NCBI RefSeq assembly: GCF_049671645.1
Contig: NZ_JBATVG010000023.1
Coordinates: 1-64,000, forward strand
Direction: 5' to 3'
Length of the DNA stretch: 64,000 bases
Source: Castellaniella sp049671645
GTDB lineage: Bacteria > Pseudomonadota > Gammaproteobacteria > Burkholderiales > Burkholderiaceae_B
The notes beneath the pieces were generated by a model. The model was not told the origin of the DNA and did not search any database. It saw nothing but the letters and a program-made list of their open reading frames with translations. The position numbers and the translations under genes are program-made. Below are positions 28,115-36,791 of the stretch, in pieces (positions within the stretch are counted from its first letter, which is position 1; the number at the start of each line of letters is the position of its first letter).

Positions 28115-28133
28115 GATAATGATTCTCATAATT
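28115..28133. promoter_or_regulatory. Fur-box-like site between TonB receptor and YncE-like gene
   Basis: GATAATGATTCTCATAATT matches the 19-base Fur consensus at about 15 of 19 positions, and both GATAAT-type hexamers are recognisable. It lies in the 151-base gap between the two divergent starts and is AT-rich against its surroundings. Iron repression of both genes is expected. Confidence 0.75.
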
Positions 28134-28186
28134 ATTAGAACTCAATCATGTATAGTATTGCAACCAACTTTTGACCGAGAACACGC

Positions 28187-29281
28187 ATGCCCTCTCACAT
28201 CATCCCGCCGTCCCGATACATTCTGGGCGCGCTGGCGCTGGCCTTCTCCCTGGGCGGCGCCGCCCAGGCGGCCCCCGCTTCGTCCGCCGTCCAGGCCGTG
28301 ACGATCACCGCCGACGGCGCGCTGCGCCGTCCTGTCGCCCCGGGGATCTACGAAGCCGCCTACAGCCCCGCCACCCGGGCGCTCTACGTCGCCTCCGCCG
28401 AAGCCACAACCGGCACGCAGGGGGGCGTCATCTACAAGCTCGACCCGGAAACATTGCAGACCCTGGGCATGACGCATACCGACGACAAGAACTTCGGCCT
28501 GGCGATGAATCCGTCGGGCACGACGCTCTTCATCACCAACAGCCTCGACGCCAGCGTCAGCGCCATGGACACGGCCAGCGGTCGGATCAAGATGAGGACG
28601 AAATTCACCGAACGCAGCAAGGACGGCTCGGCCTATGGTCCTCGCAAGGTCATCTACGACGCGGCCCAAAAGGCGCTGTACGTCGGCGGGGTCGGCGACC
28701 CCGGGGTGATCTGGCACATCGACGCCGACACCCTGCAAGTCAAGTCCGTGATACAGAACGCGGGCAAATGGGTGACCGGCCTGCTCCTGGACCCCGAAAC
28801 GCACCGCCTGTACGCCGCCAACGGCGGCGGCGAAGTCCTGGTGATCGACACGCGTGAGAGTCGCATCCTCGAGCGCTGGACGCCCGGCGACGGCAAGGAA
28901 TGGCTGCTGCTGAATCTGGCTCTGGACAAGGCCCGCCACCGCCTGTACGTCACGGACAACTCCAAGCGCAAGGCGGTGGCGGTCTTCGATACGCGCACGG
29001 GCAAGATGACGAACCGGCTCGACAAACTCGGCGACTCCCTGGATATCCAGTTCGACGCGCAGCGGGATCGGCTCTATGTCTCGCACCGGCAAGCGGGCAC
29101 GTTCAGCATCGTCGATGCGAACACTCTGGAAACCGTCCGGACCTTTGCCTTGCCGGCCATGCCCAACAGCGTCCTGATCGGTCCGGACCGCAAGGCGGTC
29201 TACGTGACCATCAAGACACCGCCCAACAAGGATTATTCCGCCAGCGGCGCCGGCAGCATCGCCCGCATCGCCCTGCCCTGA
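28187..29281 (+). CDS. YncE-like secreted beta-propeller protein
   Basis: The 364-aa protein has a signal peptide (about 1-29, ending AAQAA). Seven YVTN-type repeats follow (for example RLYAANGGGEVLVIDTRE, RLYVTDNSKRKAVAVFDTR and RLYVSHRQAGTFSIVDANT). Length and layout match E. coli YncE (353 aa), a periplasmic seven-blade propeller induced by iron limitation through Fur. It is divergent from a TonB receptor across a Fur-like box, just as yncE is from yncD. The molecular role of the family is not settled. Confidence 0.88.
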   Translation: MPSHIIPPSRYILGALALAFSLGGAAQAAPASSAVQAVTITADGALRRPVAPGIYEAAYSPATRALYVASAEATTGTQGGVIYKLDPETLQTLGMTHTDDKNFGLAMNPSGTTLFITNSLDASVSAMDTASGRIKMRTKFTERSKDGSAYGPRKVIYDAAQKALYVGGVGDPGVIWHIDADTLQVKSVIQNAGKWVTGLLLDPETHRLYAANGGGEVLVIDTRESRILERWTPGDGKEWLLLNLALDKARHRLYVTDNSKRKAVAVFDTRTGKMTNRLDKLGDSLDIQFDAQRDRLYVSHRQAGTFSIVDANTLETVRTFALPAMPNSVLIGPDRKAVYVTIKTPPNKDYSASGAGSIARIALP

Positions 29282-29294
29282 CAAAGCCCGGCGC

Positions 29295-29325
29295 CATGAG
29301 GCCCGCCGCAAGAGGCGGGCTCATG
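29295..29325. terminator. Hairpin in the convergent gap after the YncE-like gene
   Basis: CATGAGGCCCGCC (29295-29307) pairs with GGCGGGCTCATG (29314-29325), with one bulged G and a 6-base loop. It lies between two convergent stop codons (29281 and 29349). No clear T-run follows on either strand, so it may need Rho or act only as a stabilising hairpin. Confidence 0.42.
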
Positions 29326-29348
29326 CCGCCGGCCGCACCGGGGCGGGT

Positions 29349-30434
29349 TTACGCCGCGCCGATGCGCTCGGCGACGGCGGCGCCCATCTCGGTAGTGCTG
29401 GCGGAGCCGCCCAGATCGCGCGTGCGCGGGCCCTGCTCCAGGATATGTTCGATGGCCGCCATCAGTTCGGCGGCGGCCGTCTGGCATGCAGGGTCCTGCT
29501 GCCCCAGGAATTCCAGCATCATGACGGCGGACCAGATCATGCCCACCGGGTTGGCGATGTTCCGGCCGTAGATGTCGGGCGCCGACCCGTGCACGGGTTC
29601 GAACAGCGAAGGGAAACGGCGTTCCGGATTCAGATTGGCCGAAGGCGCGATGCCGATGGTGCCGGTGCAGGCAGGCCCCAGGTCGGACAGAATATCCCCG
29701 AACAGGTTGGATGCCACCACCACATCGAATCGTTCCGGCTGCAGCACGAAGCGCGCGCACAGAATATCGATGTGATGCTTGTCCCAGGCCACGTCCGGAT
29801 ACTGCGCGGCCATGGCTTCCAGGCGTTCATCCCAATACGGCATGCTGATGGCGATGCCATTGGACTTCGTCGCCGAGGTCAGGGCGCGGCGCGGCCGCCG
29901 CTGGGCGAGATCGAAGGCATACTTCAGCACCCGATCAATGCCATGGCGGGAAAAAACGGCTTCCTGGATGACGATCTCACGATCCGTCCCCGCGTACATC
30001 CGTCCGCCCAGATCGGTGTATTCGCCCTCGGTGTTTTCACGCACGACCAGAAAATCGATGTCCCCCGGCTGCCGCCCGGCCAGCGGGGCGGGCACGCCCG
30101 GCATCTGGCGCACGGGCCGCAGGTTGATGTACTGATCGAAGCCCCGGCGGAACTTCAGCAGCGACCCCCATAAAGACACATGATCGGGGAGCACGTCGGG
30201 CCAGCCCACCGCCCCGAACAGAATGGCATCGAAGCCTTGCAGATGTTCGAACCAGTCCGGCGGCAACATATCGCCATGACGCTGCCAATACTCCGCGCAG
30301 GCCCAGTCCAGGTGTTCATACTGCAGCGACAGGCCATGCCGGCGCTGCAGCACTTCCAACGCCCGCAGGGCTTCGGGCATGACTTCCTTGCCGATTCCGT
30401 CCCCCGGAATCACTGCGATTTTGAACGTGTGCAT
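29349..30434 (-). CDS. Tartrate/D-malate dehydrogenase (decarboxylating)
   Basis: This 361-aa protein of the isocitrate/isopropylmalate dehydrogenase family opens with IAVIPGDGIGKEVMPEALR. It carries the DmlA/TtuC-type active site (ENTEGEYTDLGGRMYAG, TSATKSNGIAISMPYWDER, FDVVVASNLFGDILSDLG, EPVHGSAPDIYGRNIANPVG). It oxidises and decarboxylates D-malate to pyruvate or oxidises tartrate, using NAD+ and Mn2+. The ATG at 30434 was chosen because family similarity begins there. A longer frame to 30542 would overlap the upstream asparaginase-type gene. It is the last gene of the seven-gene operon and presumably feeds the final hydroxy-acid into central metabolism. Confidence 0.9.
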   Translation of the reverse strand: MHTFKIAVIPGDGIGKEVMPEALRALEVLQRRHGLSLQYEHLDWACAEYWQRHGDMLPPDWFEHLQGFDAILFGAVGWPDVLPDHVSLWGSLLKFRRGFDQYINLRPVRQMPGVPAPLAGRQPGDIDFLVVRENTEGEYTDLGGRMYAGTDREIVIQEAVFSRHGIDRVLKYAFDLAQRRPRRALTSATKSNGIAISMPYWDERLEAMAAQYPDVAWDKHHIDILCARFVLQPERFDVVVASNLFGDILSDLGPACTGTIGIAPSANLNPERRFPSLFEPVHGSAPDIYGRNIANPVGMIWSAVMMLEFLGQQDPACQTAAAELMAAIEHILEQGPRTRDLGGSASTTEMGAAVAERIGAA

Positions 30435-30469
30435 AGCGAGATCGATCCATTGAATGTGAAAACGAGGAG

Positions 30470-31474
30470 TCAGGCGGAGCGATCCGCCCCCCAGGAAAAC
30501 AGGCGGCGAATAGCGTCCCGATCGCGCTCTTCTCCCAGGCAAGCCAGGGCCAGCATCAGGCGCAGGCGAACCTTGCGGCCCGACAGTCCGCTGACCCCCA
30601 AGGCGCCGGCCGCCTGCAGGTCATGCAAGGAACCTGCATATTCATAACAAGGCAGGACGGGCCCGGTCAGGGCGGAACTGCAGACCAGCACCGCGCAGCC
30701 CGCAGCCACGGCCCGGCGGACTTCGGGCATCCAGTCCGGCGGGACCTGCCCCCGGCCGATGCCCTCCAGGACGATGCCGGACACGCCCGCATCCACCAAG
30801 GCCCGCAGCGCCAGCGGGCCGGCTCCCAGGCACGCGCTCAGCAGCTCCACAGCGGGCAATGTCCCTGGCGGCGGCTGCAGCAAAGGCTGACGCCGGGGCT
30901 GCTGGTAGACCAGCGCCGCATCATCGTCGATGAACCCGAGACAGCCGAAGCCGGGCGAATCAAAGCCGTTCAACTGAAAACTGCTGGTCTTGCGCGCAAA
31001 GGCGGCGGCATGGATGGTTTCGTTGAACACCACCAGCACCCCCAGACCGCTGCAATCCGCAGAAGCCGCCACCCGCAAAGCATGACGCAGATTCAGATAG
31101 GCATCCGTGCCGGGCGCATGAGGCACACGTTGCGAACCCGTCACGACGACCACGACATGGCGCGTGCGCAGGCTGCTTTCCAGGAAATAGGCCGTGTCTT
31201 CCAGCGTGTCGGTGCCATGCGTCACCACGATGCCATCCACACGCCCGCTGTCGATCAGCGCCTGGCATTGCGCGCGCAACACCTGCAGATCATCCAGCGT
31301 CAGCGCATTGCTGGGCTTCTGGAACAGTGACCGGACCTCGACCCGGATGTCGGCGGCCTCGGGCACGCCGCCCAGCAAGGCCTGGCCGGACAGGGCGCCG
31401 GCGACATTGCGGCCTTCGGGGCCGGGCAGGCTGGCGATGGTCCCGCCCGTGGATACCACAACCACATTTTTCAT
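30470..31474 (-). CDS. Asparaginase-family amidohydrolase
   Basis: The 334-aa protein has the asparaginase nucleophile segment VVVSTGGTIAS at the N-terminus, the second catalytic segment VVTHGTDTLEDTA with its Thr-Asp pair, and the Lys in ARKTSSFQ. The mobile-loop tyrosine of type II asparaginases is not evident, and there is no signal peptide, so it is cytoplasmic. In this operon it may hydrolyse the side-chain amide of a pathway intermediate rather than asparagine. The start at 31474 shares one base with the stop of the upstream gene (TGATG), indicating coupling. Confidence 0.85.
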   Translation of the reverse strand: MKNVVVVSTGGTIASLPGPEGRNVAGALSGQALLGGVPEAADIRVEVRSLFQKPSNALTLDDLQVLRAQCQALIDSGRVDGIVVTHGTDTLEDTAYFLESSLRTRHVVVVVTGSQRVPHAPGTDAYLNLRHALRVAASADCSGLGVLVVFNETIHAAAFARKTSSFQLNGFDSPGFGCLGFIDDDAALVYQQPRRQPLLQPPPGTLPAVELLSACLGAGPLALRALVDAGVSGIVLEGIGRGQVPPDWMPEVRRAVAAGCAVLVCSSALTGPVLPCYEYAGSLHDLQAAGALGVSGLSGRKVRLRLMLALACLGEERDRDAIRRLFSWGADRSA

Positions 31475-32244
31475 CAAGAGCTCACCGGCAAGACGCGCTC
31501 GATCAGGACCCGGCGGCAATCCATTTCAAATTCCATGTCGACGACGGGCGGGCGCACGAAGTGCCAGTTTAGTCCCAAGCGCATCGCGCCTCGGCGCACG
31601 AATTCATCCGCCAGGAACGGATGGGGATCATGGATGATGTAGAGCTGCGTGCCGGTGCAGTCCTGCCACTCGTATCCCAGCACCGCCATGCGGCGCTGCA
31701 TCTCGTCCAGCACCCAGCGGGCTTTCTTGCGCATGCCTGCGGGCGAAATGTCCTGATAGGCGATCAGGTGATCCTTGTAATTGGCGTGCCCTTCAGGGAC
31801 TTCGCTGCTGCCGGCAATCACAAAGGCCCGTTCGTCTTCGGAGGACGGCGCTGTGTAGCTGAAGGCATAAAAAGAAGGCTGCGCGGGCGGATCGATTTCC
31901 GGGCAGACATTGCTGCGCGGCACGGGATTGACCGTGTCGTCCGCAATGCCCCACGCCTGCAGGGTGCCGACATATTCGGCATTGAACTTGGCAAAGCCTT
32001 CTTCGCTGAACTGCCCCGGAGAGCGCAATTCGCAGCCGCACAAGGCGGTCAACGGCCGCCCCTCGGATTCCAGGACCTGCCGGATGCGGGCAAAGCCATC
32101 CAGCAGCGGCACCGGACGGGAAAAGACAACACGCCGGATCGTATAGCCCGGCTCGGCGGCGGCCCCGCCGGAATACTGCATGACGCCGCTGGGCACATAG
32201 CGGTAATTGCCCGGGGCGAACACAACGGCTTGATCCTTCATCAT
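31474..32244 (-). CDS. RidA-like/CnbZ-type deaminase family protein
   Basis: This 256-aa protein contains an internal RidA-like segment, ALCGCELRSPGQFSEEGF with FNAEYV after it. The overall pattern (APGNYRYVPSG..., NPVPRSNVCPEIDPPAQPS) is one I associate with 2-amino-5-chloromuconate deaminase CnbZ-type proteins. RidA-type proteins hydrolyse enamines or imines, and CnbZ releases ammonia from 2-aminomuconate-type acids. The ATG at 32244 is preceded by GGAGA at proper spacing. It sits between the TRAP transporter and the amidohydrolase. The family placement is from memory of motif patterns and is moderately certain; the substrate is unknown. Confidence 0.6.
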   Translation of the reverse strand: MMKDQAVVFAPGNYRYVPSGVMQYSGGAAAEPGYTIRRVVFSRPVPLLDGFARIRQVLESEGRPLTALCGCELRSPGQFSEEGFAKFNAEYVGTLQAWGIADDTVNPVPRSNVCPEIDPPAQPSFYAFSYTAPSSEDERAFVIAGSSEVPEGHANYKDHLIAYQDISPAGMRKKARWVLDEMQRRMAVLGYEWQDCTGTQLYIIHDPHPFLADEFVRRGAMRLGLNWHFVRPPVVDMEFEMDCRRVLIERVLPVSS

Positions 32245-32302
32245 GACTTCTCCACTCAAGATCAGGGATGCCGGAAGGCCAGGAGGCCCCCGGCGCTACG
32301 CA

Positions 32303-33577
32303 TCAATACAACAGGCTGGGAATGGCGGTGCTGAACCACGGAACGTACGTAATCACGATCAGCGCCAGGAACATCAATGCGATGGTCGGCAACGCAGCCC
32401 GGAATACCTCGAACAGGCTCATTTTGGCGATCCCCATGGCAACGAACAGGTTCAGGCCCACGGGCGGGGTCAGCATGCCGATCGACAGGTTCACCAGCGT
32501 GATGATGCCGAAATGAATGGCATCGACCCCCACCTGGGCGGCAATGGGCTGCATCAGCGGCGCAAGCACGATGATGGCCGACGCGCTGTCCAGGAATGCT
32601 CCGGCCACCAGCATGATGGCGTTGAACAGCATCAGGATGACGATGGGGGAATTCGTGCCCGACAGGACTTCCGTCGCCAGTTTCGTGGGCGCCCCGGTGC
32701 TGGCCAGGATCCAGGAAAACGCCGATGCGCCCGCCGTGATCAGCAGCAAGGTGCCCGACAGGACGCCGGTATTGCGCAGGATCGTCAGCGACTGGGGAAT
32801 CGAAATGGTGCGATAGATGATGGCCCCCACGAACCAGCCGTACAGGCACGCCGCGGCGGCCGACTCCGTCGGTGTGAACAGGCCGGTGTAGATCCCGCCC
32901 AGCAGCACCACGGGCAGCCCCAGCCCCCACAGCGACCGGCGTAGCGCCTCCCAGATCTCCTGCAGGGTCGGGAAGGATTCACGCGGATAGCGCTTGACCG
33001 TGGCATACCAGCAGCAATACACGATCAGCAGGGTGGCGATCAGGATCGCGGGCAGGATCCCGGCGGCAAACAGCTTGCCGACGGAAGACCCGGTCACCGA
33101 ACCATAGATGATCAGGGCGATGCTGGGCGGCACGATCGGGCCCAGCGTGCCGGCAGTCGTGATCAGGCCGATGGAAAAGTACTTGTTGTAGCCCGCCGCG
33201 ACCAGCGCGGGATACATGATGCTGCCGATGGCGATCACAGTGGCCGGGCTTGACCCGGAAATCGAGCCGAAGAACAGGCAGGACAGCACGGTGGCCGCCG
33301 CCATGCCCCCCGGCATCCAGCCGATCAAGGCGCGCGCCAGGCCGATCAGTCGATCCGACAGGCCGCCAATCCGCATCAGCTCGGCCGCCAGGATGAAGAA
33401 CGGAATCGACATCAGGGAGAAATTGTTCATCCCCGAGAACATGCGCAGGGGCACGACCAGCGGATCGATCGTGCCGAAGCCCTTCAGGGCCAGGGAAACC
33501 GCGAACGCCAAAGACGCGAAAATCGGCAGTCCGAACAGCAACAGGACAAAGAAGATAGGAACGAGAGCAGCAATCAT
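32303..33577 (-). CDS. dctM: TRAP transporter large permease (DctM)
   Basis: The 424-aa inner-membrane protein has about twelve helices and DctM-family hallmarks (LPIFASLAFAVSLALKG near the start, GSISGSSPATVIAIGSIMYPAL, GTLGPIVPPSIALIIYG, LTPPVGLNLFVA). It is the transport channel of a TRAP importer driven by a sodium or proton gradient. It works with the small subunit at 33634 and the binding protein at 34171. Confidence 0.95.
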   Translation of the reverse strand: MIAALVPIFFVLLLFGLPIFASLAFAVSLALKGFGTIDPLVVPLRMFSGMNNFSLMSIPFFILAAELMRIGGLSDRLIGLARALIGWMPGGMAAATVLSCLFFGSISGSSPATVIAIGSIMYPALVAAGYNKYFSIGLITTAGTLGPIVPPSIALIIYGSVTGSSVGKLFAAGILPAILIATLLIVYCCWYATVKRYPRESFPTLQEIWEALRRSLWGLGLPVVLLGGIYTGLFTPTESAAAACLYGWFVGAIIYRTISIPQSLTILRNTGVLSGTLLLITAGASAFSWILASTGAPTKLATEVLSGTNSPIVILMLFNAIMLVAGAFLDSASAIIVLAPLMQPIAAQVGVDAIHFGIITLVNLSIGMLTPPVGLNLFVAMGIAKMSLFEVFRAALPTIALMFLALIVITYVPWFSTAIPSLLY

Positions 33578-33633
33578 GGGGATTCTCTATCGAATGGGAT
33601 CTAGGGTCGATGATCAGCGCGCGAAGCGCGCCG

Positions 33634-34146
33634 TCAGGCGGCCGCGCTGATATCCATGACCAGCGGCCGGTACTCCTTGCCGCTGGCCATGCACCACAGA
33701 ATCCACAGGTACCGCAGCCCCATGCAGGCGCCGGACACCGGGATCACCATGTAGACGTACCCGACCGGAATGCGCATGGCGGGCGACAGCTGGTTCATGT
33801 TCAGAGTATTGATGGCCAGCCGCGCGCCGTAGTACACCAGGACGCCGGCGAACATCAGGCCCAGCACATTCGCCAGGTACTGCAGCACCCGGGCCATCCG
33901 GGGGCCAACCATCAGCGGCAGGACCTCGACGCAGATGTGCGCGGCATAGCGGACCCCCATGCTGCAGGTCAGAAAGCTCATCATGATGAGCGCGTACAGC
34001 ACGGTTTCCTCGGACCAGTACAGCGAGTTGTTGAACACATAGCGCGCGATGACCTGGATGATGGCGACAAAAGTCGCCACCAGCATGAAGACGATCATGG
34101 CGAATGACTCGATCCTGTCCAGGCACCGATTGATTCCTGCAAGCAT
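33634..34146 (-). CDS. dctQ: TRAP transporter small permease (DctQ)
   Basis: The 170-aa protein has four membrane segments and the DctQ pattern (FVAIIQVIARYVFNNSLYWSEE, then LMMSFLTCSMGVRYAAHICVE). An AGGAG precedes the ATG. It links the channel to the binding protein. It lies 56 bases upstream of dctM. Confidence 0.92.
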   Translation of the reverse strand: MLAGINRCLDRIESFAMIVFMLVATFVAIIQVIARYVFNNSLYWSEETVLYALIMMSFLTCSMGVRYAAHICVEVLPLMVGPRMARVLQYLANVLGLMFAGVLVYYGARLAINTLNMNQLSPAMRIPVGYVYMVIPVSGACMGLRYLWILWCMASGKEYRPLVMDISAAA

Positions 34147-34170
34147 GGAGGTCTCCTGTGATGAACGGAA

Positions 34171-35166
34171 TCAGCTCACGGCCGCAGCCTTGATCGCGCG
34201 CTGCAACAGATCAGGCGTGATGTTGGCTTCGAACTGCTTGTAGATCGGCTCGGAACGCTCGATGAATTTCTGGCGATCCTCGTCGCTCAGTTCGGTGATC
34301 TTGATCTGGCCCTTGATCTTCTCGATGATGCGGGCCTCGTCCTGAATCGTCAGTTCCCGGCCATGATCCCGAGCCACGTCGAACGCGTCGGACACGACTT
34401 TCTTCAAGTCGTCGGGCAAGGACTCCCAGGCCCCCTTGTTCATCACGGCCGCATAGGTGTGATAGGCATGGCCGGTCAGGGTCATGTATTTCTGGACCTC
34501 GTAGAACTTCATCGAGTCGATGTTGGCCAGCGGATTCTCCTGCCCCTCGACCACGCCCTGCTGCAAGCCGTTGTAGACCTCGGTATAAGCCATCGCGGTC
34601 GGATTCGCGCCCCAGGTCCGATATGTGGACAGGATGGTCGGCGCCTGCAAAGTCCGCATCTTGATGTTCTTCAGATCGTCGGGCTGCTTGACTTCACGGA
34701 CGTTGTTGGTGATGTTCCGAAAACCCGCGCCCCAGTAGTTCACGCCATGCAGGTTGCTCTTTTCCAGGGTGGCCAGCAGTTCGCGGCCCACGTCGCCGTC
34801 CAGCAGCTGCTTCATCGATTGATCGCCCTTCATCAGGTAGGGCAGGTCGAACAGGAACATCTTCGGTTCGAAGTTGGCCAGGTTGCCGGTCGGCGGAATG
34901 GCGATCTGCACCAGCCCCATCTGGGTCTGCTCGATGATCTCGACGTCGCCGCCCAGCTGAGCCGCCGGACGGATGTTGATTTCGATGCGGCCCTGCGAAT
35001 TTTTCTCGACTTCTTCCTTGAACTTGACCGCCGCCCGGGCATTGGGCGTCTGGTCGGTCAACACGTGGGCGAACGTGAAGCTGTAGTCCGCCGCGTGAGC
35101 AAACGAAGCGCTCAGCAGGGCTCCCGCGATACCGAGGGAAAGCTTTCCAATGGGGGAAATATTCAT
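34171..35166 (-). CDS. dctP: TRAP transporter solute-binding protein (DctP)
   Basis: The 331-aa periplasmic binding protein has a signal peptide (1-25, cut after AHA). The DctP fold includes the ligand-carboxylate arginine in IKMRTLQAP and the downstream signature MAYTEVYNGLQQGVVEGQENP. The arginine shows the ligand carries a carboxylate group. An AAAGGAG precedes the start. The ligand is probably a dicarboxylic acid or its amide, judged from the enzymes in the operon. Confidence 0.93.
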   Translation of the reverse strand: MNISPIGKLSLGIAGALLSASFAHAADYSFTFAHVLTDQTPNARAAVKFKEEVEKNSQGRIEINIRPAAQLGGDVEIIEQTQMGLVQIAIPPTGNLANFEPKMFLFDLPYLMKGDQSMKQLLDGDVGRELLATLEKSNLHGVNYWGAGFRNITNNVREVKQPDDLKNIKMRTLQAPTILSTYRTWGANPTAMAYTEVYNGLQQGVVEGQENPLANIDSMKFYEVQKYMTLTGHAYHTYAAVMNKGAWESLPDDLKKVVSDAFDVARDHGRELTIQDEARIIEKIKGQIKITELSDEDRQKFIERSEPIYKQFEANITPDLLQRAIKAAAVS

Positions 35167-35232
35167 AGTCTCACTCCTTTGATGCCCCGCTTGACCCCGC
35201 CACCCATGGCGCGGCCTGCACGAGGCGCATGA

Positions 35233-36630
35233 TCACAGCAAAAAATCGGGACATCCCAATACATCGACAGGCTTGCCCAGACAGGATTCGATGCTCAGCG
35301 CGGCGGCCAGCAATTGCGCTTCGGCATGCGGCGGCGCCATCAGCTGCAGGCCCACCGGCAGGCCCAGCGCATCCAGTCCCACCGGCAGCGTCACGGCGCA
35401 CAGACCCAGAAGATTGGCGATGCTGGTATTGCGCAGCACCATCATGTTGGCGTGGCGATAGGCGTCCTGGGCCTGAATATCCGCCAGGCGAGGCGGTGCG
35501 ATCGCGACAGTGGGCGTCACCAGGACGTCGACCGCGTCAAACGCGCCCAGTGCCTGCCGGGCCGACTGCCGCAGGGCATGGGCGCGCAACAGATAATCGA
35601 CGGAAGACAGCGTTTCGGCGCCCTCGACGCGCAGCCGCACCACGGGATCCAGACGCTCCATCCGCCCGGGCAGTTCCGCCTTCAGGAACGCGCAGAATTC
35701 GGGCGCGGCCAGCCCGCCCTGCTGAAAGATGGCATAGGCCTCGTGACAGCCGGGAAGCCCCGTACCGCCCACGCGCGCGCCGGCCGTCGACAGGCGTTGC
35801 AAGGCTTGGTCAAAGACCTCCACGATCGACGTATCGGCCCCATCCAGGAAAAACCGGTCCACCCGGCCCAGGCGCAGGCCAGCCACCGAGTCCGCCGCGC
35901 GGACGGACGGCGACACCCCGCACCGGGCCTTTTCGATCGCCTGGAACGCGAACGCCAGATCCTCGACCGAGCGGGCCAGGAGGCCCGGCGTGTCCAGGCT
36001 GGGAGACAAGGGCACGATCCCGTCGCCGGGCCAGCGGCCATGCGTCAGTTTCAGGCCAGCCTGCCCCGTCACGGAAGCCGGGATCCGCACGGACCCCGCC
36101 GTATCCGTCCCCAAGGCCAGCAACGCCGACCCCTGGGCCAGCGAAACGCCGGCCCCGGAGCTGGAGCCGCCCGGAATGCGATGTTCCCGGACATCCCAGG
36201 GATTGCGGGGAGTGCCCCAATGCGCATTCACCCCAATGCCGCCAAAGGCGAATTCGACGGTATGCGTCTTGCCCATGACCGGGGCCAACTGACGTTCGAG
36301 GATTCCAGCCAACGGCCCGGGCTGCTCCCAGGACGGCCCCAGGGGCTCGACCGAGCCCGCAAAGGTGGGCAGCCCCCGGACGGCGAACAGATCCTTGACC
36401 GACACGGGCACGCCCATCAGCGCCCCCAGGTCGGCGCCGCGTTCCAGCATCCGATCCGCCAGGCCGGCCGTCTCCAGCGCCTCGTCGCCGTTCCAGGTCT
36501 TGTAGGCATTCAGCGCCGGTTCGTGCCGTCGGTAGTTTTCCTGGCAGGCCTGCGCCAGCTCCGCGGCCGAGTATTCGCCGCCACGCAGCCCATCGTGCAA
36601 TTGCCTCAGAGAGAGCCGCCTCAGCTCCAT
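35233..36630 (-). CDS. Amidase-signature-family amidohydrolase
   Basis: This 465-aa amidase-signature enzyme has the catalytic Lys in MGKTHTVEFAFGG. The glycine/serine-rich signature with the cis-Ser and nucleophilic Ser reads GGSSSGAGVSLAQGSALLAL then GTDTAGSVRIPAS. It hydrolyses a carboxamide, and the class includes AtzF, GatA and aliphatic amidases. It is the promoter-proximal gene of the operon, before dctP, and divergent from a LysR gene. It may cleave the imported compound or an early intermediate. There is no signal peptide, so it is cytoplasmic. Confidence 0.9.
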   Translation of the reverse strand: MELRRLSLRQLHDGLRGGEYSAAELAQACQENYRRHEPALNAYKTWNGDEALETAGLADRMLERGADLGALMGVPVSVKDLFAVRGLPTFAGSVEPLGPSWEQPGPLAGILERQLAPVMGKTHTVEFAFGGIGVNAHWGTPRNPWDVREHRIPGGSSSGAGVSLAQGSALLALGTDTAGSVRIPASVTGQAGLKLTHGRWPGDGIVPLSPSLDTPGLLARSVEDLAFAFQAIEKARCGVSPSVRAADSVAGLRLGRVDRFFLDGADTSIVEVFDQALQRLSTAGARVGGTGLPGCHEAYAIFQQGGLAAPEFCAFLKAELPGRMERLDPVVRLRVEGAETLSSVDYLLRAHALRQSARQALGAFDAVDVLVTPTVAIAPPRLADIQAQDAYRHANMMVLRNTSIANLLGLCAVTLPVGLDALGLPVGLQLMAPPHAEAQLLAAALSIESCLGKPVDVLGCPDFLL

Positions 36631-36791
36631 GTATCCCCCCTATCCGGACGAACAGCCCGTCCCGGTATTCCTGCGCCGCGGGCCACGCATTTCCGCGTGA
36701 TTCCAGGCGACAGATCGTTTTGAATGGGGAAGTCTATTGGGAAGGAGTTCGGCCTACAATTCCCTTTCAGTGAAAACAGTTTTTACCAATC

